64,000 nt of DNA from an uncultured Blautia sp. (GTDB lineage Bacteria; Bacillota; Clostridia; Lachnospirales; Lachnospiraceae): NCBI GenBank assembly GCA_946557785.1, contig CAMNTH010000007.1, positions 62,001-126,000 of the forward strand, given 5' to 3'. Under the pieces are notes generated by a model. The model was not told the origin of the DNA. It searched no databases and saw nothing but the letters and a program-made list of their open reading frames with translations. This document shows positions 24,998 through 34,883 of this stretch, in pieces. A program made the position numbers and the translations under genes. Positions within the stretch are counted from its first letter, which is position 1; every line of letters begins with the position of its first letter.

Positions 24998-25767
24998 AAT
25001 ATGTATCTCCCTATTGTAATCAGGCATAACAGCGTCTCATATAATATAATAAGAAAGACTTCTTTTTTTCGCGGCGGATAGTTCTCTATCAGTACATGAA
25101 TTTTTCCATCATAACATCGGGATTCCATAGCATCGTACAGTGCGTTGGACTTTTTCATAGACCGTATAAAAAGGGTTGAGGCCATGGAACCGAAGGACTT
25201 GCAGGAGGTACGAAAGTCTTTATTTCCCAGCCTGCAGTTTTGTGCAGTACTCATAACGGCCGCCAGATTCATTAGTACGAAGATGAAGCGGTAAATCAGC
25301 ATCATCAGTTCAATGAGGAGTTCGGGGCAGCGGAATTTCTTCAGAACTGCCAGAATATCTGTCATGGGTGTGTTCAGAGACAGGAAATAAAGGCAGGAAA
25401 CACTGGCCAGTGCAGTAAGGATCAGCCGAAGTCCAAAGAGAAGAGAAGCCCGGCTGCTGGTAATATAATAGCTGCCAATCGGTATGGCGTAAGCGTCCAG
25501 GGGCACTCTGGATATGTTAATAATAATGGTGAAGGTGCTTAAAAGAAGAAAAGCAAGCGGGACTGCCATAAAGTGTCTGTAACGTGAAAGAGGGATTCCC
25601 CCTTTCACAACGGTGAGAATCCCATTTACGGCTAATACAAGTACAGCTGCTGCCATAGATTTGCTGAAAACACAGAAAAAAAGAGTAAACAGCGCATATA
25701 AAAATTTTTCACAAGCATTAACATACCGTAGTTTTGAATAGTAACAAAGCTTATCAATGGCTATCAT
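24994..25767 (-). CDS. cbiQ: cobalt ECF transporter transmembrane subunit CbiQ
   Basis: 257 residues with about five membrane segments. The cytoplasmic region SMASTLFIRSMKKSNALYDAMESRCYDG has the Ala-Arg-Gly-like coupling motifs of ECF T-components, which contact the ATPase. It is cotranscribed with cbiM and cbiN upstream and overlaps the cbiO-cbiK start by 4 nt. Confidence 0.88.
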   Translation of the reverse strand: MIAIDKLCYYSKLRYVNACEKFLYALFTLFFCVFSKSMAAAVLVLAVNGILTVVKGGIPLSRYRHFMAVPLAFLLLSTFTIIINISRVPLDAYAIPIGSYYITSSRASLLFGLRLILTALASVSCLYFLSLNTPMTDILAVLKKFRCPELLIELMMLIYRFIFVLMNLAAVMSTAQNCRLGNKDFRTSCKSFGSMASTLFIRSMKKSNALYDAMESRCYDGKIHVLIENYPPRKKEVFLIILYETLLCLITIGRYIL

Positions 25768-25794
25768 AGTAAATCCTTTCCATACGGATTAGAA

Positions 25795-26112
25795 TCAGAT
25801 TATGCTCTCTTTGGATAGCTTTTTCCTCTCATACAGACGTCCCATACAGAAGGCAATGATCCCTACCCCGATGCCGGTCTGTACACAGAAGAGAAGGCTT
25901 TCAATTTCCCCGGGAATTTCCCCGCCGATAAAGTCTTCTAAAACAGGAGTAAACCACGGCTCATAAGCGGCTCCCTGAATTTCCTCTACCATAACGCTCC
26001 CTGCATCATCAGATCCGCCGAATTCGGCTCCCCTTAAAGACAGGAAGGGAATGACTGCAATCAAAGCAGCAACGATTAGTAATATTATTACGGTCCTCTT
26101 ATCTTTACTCAT
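25795..26112 (-). CDS. cbiN: cobalt transporter accessory subunit CbiN
   Basis: 105 residues with one membrane segment at each end. The extracellular part carries the family phrases AEFGGSDDA and YEPWF, and IESLLFCVQTGIGVG opens the second membrane segment. CbiN works with CbiM in loading Co2+. Length is typical (about 90-110). Confidence 0.9.
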   Translation of the reverse strand: MSKDKRTVIILLIVAALIAVIPFLSLRGAEFGGSDDAGSVMVEEIQGAAYEPWFTPVLEDFIGGEIPGEIESLLFCVQTGIGVGIIAFCMGRLYERKKLSKESII

Positions 26113-26115
26113 CTT

Positions 26116-26862
26116 TTATGTCTCCTTTATGTAACCAATAGCTTTTAGTTCTGGCTTTGCGAAGGATTCCAGACCGATGATAATGATCACCGTGAGGATG
26201 CCCTCTATCACAGCAAGGGGAAGCTGGGTGGGAGCAAATACTCCCAGAAATTTTATCATGGAAGCAAAAACGCCGCCCTGCTCAGACGGATAAGCCATTG
26301 CTAATTGGAAGCTGGTGACACAGTAGGTAAGCAGATCACCTGCTGCTGCTGCGATAAATACGCTAACTCTTTTATTTATATGTGATTTCTGGCATAATTT
26401 AAATAAACCAAAAGATACAAGGGGTCCTGCAATAGCCATGGAAAATGTATTGGCGCCCAAAGATGTAAGACCGCCGTGAGCCAGCAGGATGGCCTGGAAG
26501 ATCAATACGATAATTCCAAGGATACTGACTGCGGCAGGGTCAAACAGGATAGCGCCCATACCGGTGCCTGTCATATGGGAGCAGCTTCCGGTTACTGAGG
26601 GTATCTTCAGGGAAGATATGACAAATATAAATGCGCCGCACATTGCCAGGATAATCAAAGCTTTGCGGTTTTCATTCAAAGTTTTTCGGATAGAGAAGAA
26701 ACCGGCTGCCAGGAAAGGAACGCATATCACACCCCAGGCAATACAGAAGCTTCCCGGGAGATAACCTTCCATGATGTGCATGGCATTTACATTAGGCACC
26801 ATACCAAAGATAAGTGCAAAAATACTTGTAAGCACCAGCGTTTGTTTTTTTCTTTTTGTCAT
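26116..26862 (-). CDS. cbiM: cobalt ECF transporter substrate-capture subunit CbiM
   Basis: 248 residues if started at the ATG at 26862; an ATG two codons earlier (26868) is closer to AAAAGGAGT and cannot be excluded, while the further upstream in-frame extension runs into the riboswitch terminator and is not coding. A signal peptide (TLVLTSIFALIFGMVPNVNA) is followed by MHIMEGYLPGS. In CbiM/NikM the mature N-terminus Met-His binds the metal, so cleavage after NVNA would expose exactly the expected residues. About seven hydrophobic segments. First gene behind the cobalamin riboswitch. Confidence 0.92.
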   Translation of the reverse strand: MTKRKKQTLVLTSIFALIFGMVPNVNAMHIMEGYLPGSFCIAWGVICVPFLAAGFFSIRKTLNENRKALIILAMCGAFIFVISSLKIPSVTGSCSHMTGTGMGAILFDPAAVSILGIIVLIFQAILLAHGGLTSLGANTFSMAIAGPLVSFGLFKLCQKSHINKRVSVFIAAAAGDLLTYCVTSFQLAMAYPSEQGGVFASMIKFLGVFAPTQLPLAVIEGILTVIIIIGLESFAKPELKAIGYIKET

Positions 26863-26903
26863 TTTCATTACTCCTTTTCTAAATGAAATTGAACAATGTA
26901 AAT

Positions 26904-26934
26904 AAAAAAGGCCATCTGAGAATACAGATGGGCC
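26904..26934 (-). terminator. riboswitch-controlled terminator before cbiM
   Basis: On the minus strand GGCC(C)ATCTG pairs with CAGATGGCC (26910-26934), followed by TTTTTT at 26904-26909. It lies between the cobalamin aptamer and cbiM, so ligand binding should favour this terminator and stop cobalt uptake. Confidence 0.85.
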
Positions 26935-27039
26935 GATGAACGGAGAATACTCTGGGAAAAGATAAAAAAACATATGCAGATCTCAGATGATCAGCGTTCC
27001 TGCACTCGGCCATCGTTCGTAACTCAAGTGCAAATCGCA

Positions 27040-27200
27040 TACAACAGGCAGGTCTTCTGACTCGGGCCTCATAGCGCAGCTTCGCCTTCCCAGTTTCCCA
27101 GTGACATTGTGAAGCTTTGCTCTTCCCCTACAGCGGCGTGACCGTGTAAGCTTTAACTTACTTTCCTATTCTCTCATTTTTATGAGCACCTGTCGTATTA
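27040..27200 (-). ncRNA. cobalamin riboswitch aptamer
   Basis: The minus strand contains, in order, GACAGGTGC, GAATAGGAAAG, CACGCCGCTGTAGGGGAAG, TCACTGGGAAACTGGGAAGG and CGAGTCAGAAGACCTGCCTG. These are the conserved blocks of the cobalamin riboswitch, including the B12-box-like part. It sits upstream of the cbiMNQ-OK operon, with its terminator at 26904-26934. The ends are approximate. The remainder of the 26868-27303 gap shows nothing else I can support. Confidence 0.92.
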
Positions 27201-27302
27201 AATTAATTCCATTCTAAACTACAATGTTTTTCTTGTCAATAAATTTCAGAAAACGCAGAACATATATAATCCCATTACCTTTTCAGCTTGTGATAACCAG
27301 GG

Positions 27303-27929
27303 TTAGTCATTGGGCAGAAGCTTACGGAAGAACCGATAAAGCATACAGGAATTAATGTAGGCGGTGAGTCCGAAGCCAAAGAAAAACCAGCAGCAGGAAT
27401 ACAGGGGTGCAAGCGTTACATCCTGATAAGTCATATACAGGGGAAGTATGGAGACCACTGCCATAGCCAATGTGGTTGGAAAGTGGATAAACGCCAGCAG
27501 AAAGGCATTCTTTGACAAAGCACGCAGGGTATTGGCAAAGGCTGCGATCACAGGGAAAATATACATTGCAAAAATAATGAGCAGTATAATGGAAGAATAA
27601 GAACCATAGAGGAGGATGTGTGCGGCAGCTCCTTTATTTTCCTTAAGAAAAAGCGTGTTGGTAATCAGGATCAGCCCTGCGGTAAGTATAAGAAGCCAGA
27701 TGATCAGCGCCTGAAGAAAGTTTTCTTTAAAGGAGCGGAAGAAGGTTTTTATGGTTCCGCTGTTGTTGTCTTTGACTGTGCGGAGCATGCAGTGATAAAG
27801 TGCGGTAAGGGATGGGCCAATGGTGATAAGAGGGATACTGCACAGGACAAAAAGCAGGTTGGCAATGATAATATCTCCGATTTTATTAAGAAAAATATGT
27901 ACAATGTTGTTTTCGTTGAGTAAGTTCAT
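27303..27929 (-). CDS. DUF624 (YesL-like) membrane protein
   Basis: 208 residues from the ATG at 27929 (GGAGG 6 nt upstream; the ATG at 27950 lacks a site). About five or six membrane segments, with FVLCSIPLITIGPSLTALYH near the start, the hallmark of YesL/DUF624 proteins. These occur beside sugar ABC and glycosidase operons in Firmicutes; the function is unknown. It is divergent from the alpha-galactoside operon at 28352, whose control region it shares. Confidence 0.82.
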   Translation of the reverse strand: MNLLNENNIVHIFLNKIGDIIIANLLFVLCSIPLITIGPSLTALYHCMLRTVKDNNSGTIKTFFRSFKENFLQALIIWLLILTAGLILITNTLFLKENKGAAAHILLYGSYSSIILLIIFAMYIFPVIAAFANTLRALSKNAFLLAFIHFPTTLAMAVVSILPLYMTYQDVTLAPLYSCCWFFFGFGLTAYINSCMLYRFFRKLLPND

Positions 27930-28351
27930 AAAATCCTCCGGTTCATACATTGAGAAACAAATTAAGGTAATAACTAAATTGTAGCATAAATTATACTATG
28001 ATGCAAAGTACCTGGACAAATTAAGAAAAAATGTCATTTTTGTACATAGAAAAATGTTGTATAAATATAACCACAAATGCTTTAATGAAGTACAGAATTA
28101 TTATAGAAGATAGAGTCTTTATGGTAGAAATGGGGATAATAAACAAAAAAGCAGAAAAAAATCGACAAATTCTTAACATAATACTACGAAAAATAGGTAA
28201 AAACAAACATTTTTCCATGTAATGTAGACATTGAACCATTTATCATTTTTTCATGTACAATTATAATATTTATATCGGTCAGAAGAAGATAATATTAAGA
28301 ATTGACCATGCAAGTACATATTCACAGGCAAGAATAAAAGGAGGATGAATT
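27930..28351. promoter_or_regulatory. AT-rich divergent control region
   Basis: A 422-nt gap between the DUF624 gene and the binding-protein gene. On the plus strand TATAAT at 28262-28267 is a good -10, but the -35 position (TTTATC at 28239-28244) is poor, as is common for activator-dependent promoters; the AraC regulator at 33757 is a candidate activator. Short frames at 28021-28239 look like AT-rich chance. AAAAGGAGG precedes the ATG at 28352. Confidence 0.45.
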
Positions 28352-29605
28352 ATGAGTTTAAAGAAGGCATCAGCAATAGTTCTGGCAGGTTTGATGACAG
28401 TTTCTGCACTTCCCGTATATGCGGAAGGAAGTGATGTAACGCTTTCAGTTTCTATTTGGGATTCTTATCAGGAACCGGGCATCAAAGAGATTCTTTCTGA
28501 TTTTACCGCTAAGACAGGGATTAAAACAGAATTATCAGTTGTAAAATGGGATGAGTATTGGACTATGCTGGAAGCAGGTGCACAGGGAGGATCTCTTCCG
28601 GATGTATTTTGGATGCATTCTAATGAGAGTGAGAGATATATGTCCAATGATATGCTCCTGGATCTGACAGATAAAATCAGTGAGAGCGAAGCAATTGATC
28701 CGGCAAACTATCCTGAAGACATCTGGGGATTGTATACATATGACGGGAAATATTATGCAGTTCCTAAGGATGTAGATACCATTGCATTGTGGTATAACAA
28801 GGCTATGTTTGACGAAGCAGGACTTGAGTATCCTACAGCAGACTGGACCTGGGAAGACGTGGGAGAAGCTGCTAAGAAACTTACGAAAGAGGACGGATCT
28901 CAGTATGGTCTGGCAGTAAGAAATGATAATAATCAGGCTGGCTATTATAATATGGTATATGATAATGGAGGATACATTATCAGCGAAGATAAGAAACAGT
29001 CAGGCTGGGATGATGCAAAGACGATTGAGGCTATGCAGGTTCTGGAAGGCTGGATTAAAGACGGTGTAATGCCCTCTCTTGAAACAATGTCTGAGAATGG
29101 AGAAGATGTTTTATTCCAGTCCGGTAAAGTTGCTATGGTACTCCAGGGATCCTGGATGCTGGCTGCATATAAAGGCAATGAGTATACATCTGCAAATTGT
29201 GATATCGTAGAGCTTCCGAAGAATAGCCAGACAGGAAGAAGAACTTCCGTATATAATGGCTTAGGATGGGCAGCAGCAGCTTCTGGTGAGCATACAGAAG
29301 AAGCATGGCAGCTGGTAGAATACCTTGGCTCCAAAGAGGCACAGGAGAAACAGGCACAGCTTGGTGTGACAATGTCTGCATACACAGGAACCTCTGACGC
29401 ATGGTCTCAGTCCGCAGATTTCAACCTTCAGGCGTACCTGAATATGATGGAGGATATGGAGATCCGTCCGTATTCCAAATCAACTGTAACATGGGAAAAT
29501 GAAAATAGTGAAATCCTGAAGGGTGTTTATACTGGCGACATTTCTATGGAAGAAGCTTGCAAGCAAATGGCAGAACAGATGAATGAGAAATTGGCTGAGG
29601 AATAA
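28352..29605 (+). CDS. sugar ABC transporter substrate-binding protein (alpha-galactoside/raffinose type)
   Basis: 417 residues with a signal peptide (ASAIVLAGLMTVSALPVYA) lacking a lipobox Cys, then a family 1 extracellular solute-binding fold: WDSYQEPGIKEILSDFTAKTG, the middle segment YYAVPKDVDTIALWYNKAMF, and SEILKGVYTGDISMEEA at the end. First gene of an operon with two permeases, GH36 alpha-galactosidase and AraC regulator, the arrangement of msm/raf loci. Substrate probably raffinose, melibiose or similar alpha-galactosides (inference from GH36). Confidence 0.88.
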   Translation: MSLKKASAIVLAGLMTVSALPVYAEGSDVTLSVSIWDSYQEPGIKEILSDFTAKTGIKTELSVVKWDEYWTMLEAGAQGGSLPDVFWMHSNESERYMSNDMLLDLTDKISESEAIDPANYPEDIWGLYTYDGKYYAVPKDVDTIALWYNKAMFDEAGLEYPTADWTWEDVGEAAKKLTKEDGSQYGLAVRNDNNQAGYYNMVYDNGGYIISEDKKQSGWDDAKTIEAMQVLEGWIKDGVMPSLETMSENGEDVLFQSGKVAMVLQGSWMLAAYKGNEYTSANCDIVELPKNSQTGRRTSVYNGLGWAAAASGEHTEEAWQLVEYLGSKEAQEKQAQLGVTMSAYTGTSDAWSQSADFNLQAYLNMMEDMEIRPYSKSTVTWENENSEILKGVYTGDISMEEACKQMAEQMNEKLAEE

Positions 29606-29635
29606 TTCCTAAAATAGAATGTGCTGAAAAATGGC

Positions 29636-29671
29636 AGAGAGCCGCTGCACCATCCGTGTGGCGGCTTCTCT
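29636..29671 (+). promoter_or_regulatory. intercistronic hairpin after binding-protein gene
   Basis: AGAGAGCCGC (29636-29645) pairs with GCGGCTTCTCT (29661-29671), one base bulged, with a small inner CAC/GTG stem. No U-run follows, and the permease RBS begins a few bases later. It probably stabilises the upstream mRNA or damps permease expression. Confidence 0.6.
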
Positions 29672-29690
29672 TATCAAAGGAGTGATCTTA

Positions 29691-30590
29691 ATGGCAAATA
29701 CAAAGAGCAAGGCAAAAACAGGAAGACAGCGAAGCGAATTTTTGTGGGGATGGCTATTCATTCTTCCAACAACAATCGGGCTGGTCGTATTGAATATCAT
29801 ACCGATTTTTCAAACAATTTACCAGAGTTTTTTTAAAACTGGTGACTTTGGAAAAGGCAATATCTTTGTGGGATTGAGCAATTATGAAAAGGTTTTTGGA
29901 GATAAGGAAGTATGGCAGGCATTGATCAACACATTGAAATATGCCATTGTAGAAGTGCCATTTTCCATTGCCATTGCATTGGTTTTGGCAGTATTATTAA
30001 ACCGAAAAATGAAAGGAAGATCCGTTTACAGAACGATTATCTTTCTTCCAATGGTAGCGGCTCCTGCAGCAGTAGCAATGGTATGGAGATGGCTGTTTAA
30101 CTCTGACTTTGGACTGATTAACAATGTATTTAAAGTTCATGTAAACTGGGTTTCCAGTCCACAGATTGCAGTTTTTTCCGTTGCGGTCATTGGCGTATGG
30201 TCTATTATCGGATATAATATGGTATTGTTCCTTTCCGGTCTTCAGGAGATTCCTAGAGACTATTATGAGGCGGCTGAAATAGACGGGGCAACAGGTGTTA
30301 ACGCCTTTTTCCATATTACCATTCCGCTGCTTTCACCAACGCTCTTTTTCGTACTTGTTACCCGAGTGATTGGAGCCCTTCAGGTATTTGACTTAATCTA
30401 TATGGTCATTGATAAATCCAATCCGGCATTGTCAAAAACACAGTCACTGGTATACCTGTTCTATAAGTATTCTTTTGTAAATAAGAACATGGGCTACGGT
30501 TCTACGATTGTTGTGCTGCTTCTGGCAATTACCATGATTATTACGGTATTCCAGATGATCGGACAGAAAAAATGGGTATTTTATAATTAA
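29691..30590 (+). CDS. sugar ABC transporter permease, MsmF type
   Basis: 299 residues from the ATG at 29691 (AAAGGAG at 8-nt spacing; the longer frame from 29631 runs through the hairpin). Six membrane segments, with the start GWLFILPTTIGLVVLNIIPI. EAA loop YYEAAEIDGATGVNAFFHIT. Partner of the permease at 30606; the ATPase is not encoded here and is probably a shared MsmK-type protein. Confidence 0.9.
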   Translation: MANTKSKAKTGRQRSEFLWGWLFILPTTIGLVVLNIIPIFQTIYQSFFKTGDFGKGNIFVGLSNYEKVFGDKEVWQALINTLKYAIVEVPFSIAIALVLAVLLNRKMKGRSVYRTIIFLPMVAAPAAVAMVWRWLFNSDFGLINNVFKVHVNWVSSPQIAVFSVAVIGVWSIIGYNMVLFLSGLQEIPRDYYEAAEIDGATGVNAFFHITIPLLSPTLFFVLVTRVIGALQVFDLIYMVIDKSNPALSKTQSLVYLFYKYSFVNKNMGYGSTIVVLLLAITMIITVFQMIGQKKWVFYN

Positions 30591-30605
30591 AAGGGGGGAT
30601 CTTTT

Positions 30606-31445
30606 ATGGAGGGTATGGAAGCAAGAAAAAGGATGATGAACGTGTTGATTCATGGGATCCTGATCATTGTATCAATTACAATGCTGGTGCCCTTTTTGTG
30701 GATGGTGCTGACTGCATTTAAATCTGTTACAGAGGCTACTTCTGTAAATCCTTTTACTATTTTTCCCAAGGTATGGAGGATGGAAGCATTCACGGCAGTT
30801 ATTGATAATATGAACTTTTTACTGCTTTATAAGAACACACTTCTTTTGATCTTTTTCCGTGTGCTTTTTGCAGTATTAACTGCCACAATGGCAGGGTATG
30901 CCTTTGGAAGACTTACATTTCCGGGACGTAATCTGGCTTTTAGCCTGGTTTTATTCCAGATGATGGTTCCGGTACAGATCTTTATTATTCCGCAGTATCT
31001 GATGGTAAGTAAAATGCATATGCTGAATACTATTTTTGCACTGGTATTTCCGGGCATGGTTACAGCGTTCGGCACATTTTTGCTGAAACAGGGGTATATG
31101 AGCCTGCCCAGGGATCTGGAGGAGGCAGCCAGGCTTGACGGCTGCAATATCGGACAGACATTTTTGTATATTATGGCTCCGCTGACCAGATCCAGCATGG
31201 TGGCTCTTGGAATCTTTACGGCTGTATTTGCCTTTAAGGATCTGATGTGGCCTATGATTGTTAATACAGATAAGGAGATGTTGGTTCTTTCATCTGCTCT
31301 TGCAAAGATGCAGGGCCAGTATGTGGCAAAATTTCCCGAATTGATGGCGGCATCTCTTCTGGCCTGTATTCCGATGATCATTATTTATGTGATTTTCCAG
31401 AAACAATTTATTGAAGGTATTGCTACCAGCGGAGGAAAGCTTTAA
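30606..31445 (+). CDS. sugar ABC transporter permease, MsmG type
   Basis: 279 residues of the MalG/MsmG group. Six membrane segments; EAA loop LEEAARLDGCNIGQTFLYIM; C-terminus FQKQFIEGIATSGGKL, a typical ending of this group. GGGGGG sits before the ATG. It ends 14 nt before the GH36 gene, implying co-expression of uptake and hydrolysis. Confidence 0.9.
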   Translation: MEGMEARKRMMNVLIHGILIIVSITMLVPFLWMVLTAFKSVTEATSVNPFTIFPKVWRMEAFTAVIDNMNFLLLYKNTLLLIFFRVLFAVLTATMAGYAFGRLTFPGRNLAFSLVLFQMMVPVQIFIIPQYLMVSKMHMLNTIFALVFPGMVTAFGTFLLKQGYMSLPRDLEEAARLDGCNIGQTFLYIMAPLTRSSMVALGIFTAVFAFKDLMWPMIVNTDKEMLVLSSALAKMQGQYVAKFPELMAASLLACIPMIIIYVIFQKQFIEGIATSGGKL

Positions 31446-31459
31446 ACAGGAGGAGAAAG

Positions 31460-33682
31460 ATGGCAGTTATATTCCACGAAAATACACAGACATTTCATAT
31501 TTATAATCAGTATGTAAGTGATATTCTATACATTATGCAGAATGGCCAGATAGAGAATCTTTATTATGGAAGAGTAATCAATGACAAAGAGGACTTTTCC
31601 TATCTCCATGAAGAAGTAATGCGGTCACAGATGTCTGTTTGTATACCGGAACCAGGGCTTCTCTCGATGCATTATGTAAAACAGGAATATCCTGTTTATG
31701 GAACCGGGGATTATAGAAGCCCGGCCCTTACAATACGGCAGAAAAATGGCAGTGAGATTGTAGATTTTAAATACGAATCCCACGAGATTTTTTCAGGAAA
31801 GCGGCCTTTAAAGGGTCTGCCTGCAGTATATACTGAAAGTGGAGAAGAAGCAGAAACATTGGAAATTAAACTGCATGACTCCGTGATTAATGCAGATTTA
31901 ATTCTTTCTTATACAATCTTTCGGGATTACCCTGTGATTATAAGGAACGCCAGGATTTTGCATAAAGGAACAGCGGAAATACGTCTGGAAGGCATGATGA
32001 GCGCAAGTGTGGAATTTCCGGATATGGACTATGAAATGCTGCAGCTGTCCGGCGCATGGGGACGGGAACGATATATCAAAACAAGAAAGCTGGAGATGGG
32101 AATCCAGTCTATCCAGAGTCTGTGCGGAACATGCTCCAGTGCAGAGCAGAATCCCTTCCTTGCACTGAAACGTCCGGATACGACAGAGGATGCAGGTGAA
32201 GTATTTGGATTTAGCCTGGTATACAGCGGAAACTTTCTGGCACAGGTTGAAGTGTCTACTTTTGATATGACAAGGGTAATGATTGGAATTCATGAGCAGG
32301 GATTTTCCTGGGAACTCAATTGCGGCGAAGAGTTTCAGACTCCGGAGGTTGTAATGGTATACAGTGACAAAGGCCTGAATGGAATGAGCCAGACCTATCA
32401 TAGGCTATACCGTACAAGACTGATGAGGGGCAAATGGAGAGATTCTGCCCGCCCCATTCTCCTGAATAACTGGGAGGCAACCTACTTCGATTTTACTGAG
32501 GAAAAGATCCTGCAGATAGCAAAGAAGGCAAAAGAAGTTGGAGTGGAACTGTTTGTCCTGGATGACGGGTGGTTTGGAACGAGAAATGATGATTATCAGG
32601 GGCTTGGAGACTGGTTTGTAAATACAGACAAGCTTCCGGACGGTATAGCAGGACTATCCCGCAAGATAGAAGAAATGGGATTAAAATTCGGTCTTTGGGT
32701 AGAACTGGAGATGGTCAACAAAAACAGTGATTGCTATCGGGAACATCCTGACTGGCTGATCGGAGTGCCGGATCGGTTTGAATCATTTGCAAGGCATCAG
32801 CATGTATTGGATTTTTCCAGACCGGAAGTGGTAGATTATATTTACGATGCTATTACAAAGATACTGGATGAGTCCCGGATTTCTTACATAAAATGGGATA
32901 TGAACCGTTACATGACAGAGCCGTTTTGCCGTACGGAGAAGCCGGAAAATCAAGGAAAGACCATGCATAAATATATTCTTGGAGTATATGACTTGTACAG
33001 CAGGCTGACTGAGCGCTATCCGGAGATTCTTTTTGAATCCTGTTCAAGTGGCGGAGCGAGATTTGATCCGGGATTAATGTATTATACACCCCAGACCTGG
33101 ACAAGCGATGATTCAGATGCAGGAGAAAGGCAGAAAATACAATATGGAACCTCTTTGGTTTATCCGATAGTCAGTATGGGAGCCCATGTTTCAGCAGTTC
33201 CGAACCATCAGCTTTTCCGTAAAACACCTCTTTCTACAAGGGCTAATGTTGCATATTTTGGTACTTTTGGCTATGAGCTGGATCTGAACCTTTTGAGCGA
33301 AGCTGAAATTGAAGAGGTAAAAGAGCAGATCTGCTTTATGAAGAAATACCGTCATCTTATTCAGGTTGAGGGTGATTTTTACCGTATCAGAAGTCCATTC
33401 AAGGGGAACGAAACTGCATGGATCGTTGTTTCCAGAGATAAGACACAGGCAGTAGCTGCATTTTATCAGCGTCTGAATAAGGTCAATGCGTCATGGCTGA
33501 GAATGAATTTTAAAGGGCTTGATGAGAAAATGCTGTATGAGGTAAAGTGGGATGACCACATACTGCGTGCATATGGAAATGAACTAATGTATGCCGGAAT
33601 TCCAATAGACCGTGAAGCCCTTAATAAGAAAGGAGGAGATTTTGCCTCGATTCTGTATACGCTGGAGGCAGTACAGCAATAG
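31460..33682 (+). CDS. aga: alpha-galactosidase, glycoside hydrolase family 36
   Basis: 740 residues, the normal GH36 length (about 730), cytoplasmic. The N-terminal ~320 residues are the beta-supersandwich; the barrel follows with FVLDDGWFGTRNDD near residue 370. The nucleophile is Asp480 in YIKWDMNRY. The acid/base is Asp550 or Asp551 in WTSDDSDA; a characterised Geobacillus enzyme uses positions 478 and 548 by my recall. It removes terminal alpha-1,6-galactose from raffinose-type sugars delivered by the transporter encoded upstream. AGGAGGAG precedes the ATG. Confidence 0.95.
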   Translation: MAVIFHENTQTFHIYNQYVSDILYIMQNGQIENLYYGRVINDKEDFSYLHEEVMRSQMSVCIPEPGLLSMHYVKQEYPVYGTGDYRSPALTIRQKNGSEIVDFKYESHEIFSGKRPLKGLPAVYTESGEEAETLEIKLHDSVINADLILSYTIFRDYPVIIRNARILHKGTAEIRLEGMMSASVEFPDMDYEMLQLSGAWGRERYIKTRKLEMGIQSIQSLCGTCSSAEQNPFLALKRPDTTEDAGEVFGFSLVYSGNFLAQVEVSTFDMTRVMIGIHEQGFSWELNCGEEFQTPEVVMVYSDKGLNGMSQTYHRLYRTRLMRGKWRDSARPILLNNWEATYFDFTEEKILQIAKKAKEVGVELFVLDDGWFGTRNDDYQGLGDWFVNTDKLPDGIAGLSRKIEEMGLKFGLWVELEMVNKNSDCYREHPDWLIGVPDRFESFARHQHVLDFSRPEVVDYIYDAITKILDESRISYIKWDMNRYMTEPFCRTEKPENQGKTMHKYILGVYDLYSRLTERYPEILFESCSSGGARFDPGLMYYTPQTWTSDDSDAGERQKIQYGTSLVYPIVSMGAHVSAVPNHQLFRKTPLSTRANVAYFGTFGYELDLNLLSEAEIEEVKEQICFMKKYRHLIQVEGDFYRIRSPFKGNETAWIVVSRDKTQAVAAFYQRLNKVNASWLRMNFKGLDEKMLYEVKWDDHILRAYGNELMYAGIPIDREALNKKGGDFASILYTLEAVQQ

Positions 33683-33756
33683 ATATAAACAGAATAGAAA
33701 ATCAGAATGTTCTGCCGGACATAAAGCGTTTATGCAGAGCAATAAAGGAGGGAATC

Positions 33757-34674
33757 ATGCTGCGTAAAGTAGGTTATACGGATACCGCTAAATTCCGCGC
33801 ACTGGATAATCTTCAGAAGAGCGTTTTTGATCTGAGCCTGGTTTATTGCGGATGGGAACAATGTGATTCCGGTCATAGATTTGGACCTAATAAGCGCTTT
33901 ACCTACCTGATTCACTTGATTGAGGGAGGAAAAGGCGTGCTTGAAATGAATAACCAGGAATATTATCTGGAAAAAGGAGATGTGTTTTTTATTCCTGCCG
34001 GAAGAGAAGCGTGGTATGAGGCTGATAAAGATAGTCCGTGGTCCTACAGGTGGATTGGTTTTGAAGGCATTGATGCGGAAGTATGCTGTGCCAGAGCGGG
34101 CTTATCATTTAAGAATCCTGTACGAAGGATTAAATGTATGAAAGCTGTAGAATTTTGTATTGAGGGTATGCTGAAGGATCCGCATATTCTCCCGGAGAAT
34201 AATTTATATCGTAATGGTCTTTTGCAGATTCTGTTTGGGGAATTGATTTACGACTATAGGAGACAATGCCAGGAAGAGGGGGAGATCCCTCCGGAATATA
34301 AAAGCGGCTCTGCATATGTGGAACATGCTGCAGAATATATTGCTGCAAATTATGGTAGGCATCTTACTATAAATGAACTGGCTGACATGATTGGAGTGAA
34401 CCGAAGCTATCTTGCTACAAACTTTAAGAAATGCAAGGGGTGTTCTCCACAGGAATACTTGCTCAATGTGAGAGTAGAACATGCGAAATCTCTTTTGCTG
34501 AAGACCAATATTCAGATCAGTGAAGTAGCTGCAAAAGTAGGTTATTCAGACCCTTTGTCATTTTCTAAGATTTTTAAAAGGAAGACAGGATATAGCCCAA
34601 CGCAATATAAAGAGATAAAGAGCAATCTGGTTTTTCGAAATACGAAAGGTGAATATATTGGTATTCATTTATAA
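33757..34674 (+). CDS. AraC-family regulator with cupin sensor (MsmR-like)
   Basis: 305 residues: an N-terminal cupin-like sugar-binding domain (YLIHLIEGGKGVLEMNNQEYYLEKGD) and a C-terminal double HTH (LTINELADMIGVNRSYLATNF and IQISEVAAKVGYSDPLSFSK). It lies 74 nt after the GH36 gene in the same direction, so it is the last gene of the alpha-galactoside operon and probably its activator. A terminator follows at 34701. Confidence 0.88.
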   Translation: MLRKVGYTDTAKFRALDNLQKSVFDLSLVYCGWEQCDSGHRFGPNKRFTYLIHLIEGGKGVLEMNNQEYYLEKGDVFFIPAGREAWYEADKDSPWSYRWIGFEGIDAEVCCARAGLSFKNPVRRIKCMKAVEFCIEGMLKDPHILPENNLYRNGLLQILFGELIYDYRRQCQEEGEIPPEYKSGSAYVEHAAEYIAANYGRHLTINELADMIGVNRSYLATNFKKCKGCSPQEYLLNVRVEHAKSLLLKTNIQISEVAAKVGYSDPLSFSKIFKRKTGYSPTQYKEIKSNLVFRNTKGEYIGIHL

Positions 34675-34700
34675 ATAAAGATGTACAGTTTGAGATTTGA

Positions 34701-34763
34701 GAACCTCCCGGCAAGCAGGAAGGAAGCAAGAAAACGGCTTTCTTCTGCAGGGAGGTTCTTTTT
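34701..34763 (+). terminator. long terminator hairpin after the AraC gene
   Basis: GAACCTCCC (34701-34709) pairs with GGGAGGTTC (34750-34758), with an inner arm GCAGGAAGGAAGC against GCTTTCTTCTGC, then TTTTT at 34759-34763. It ends the alpha-galactoside operon. Confidence 0.85.
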
Positions 34764-34883
34764 GAAAAGGTATGTGACAGGCAGACTGCGGCAGCTTGAC
34801 AATACAGAAAAAGTGAGGGAAAATAGCAGAAAGGATAGAAATCCGGATTTTGCAAAAAGAGAAAAGAGACAGGAAGCGGAAGG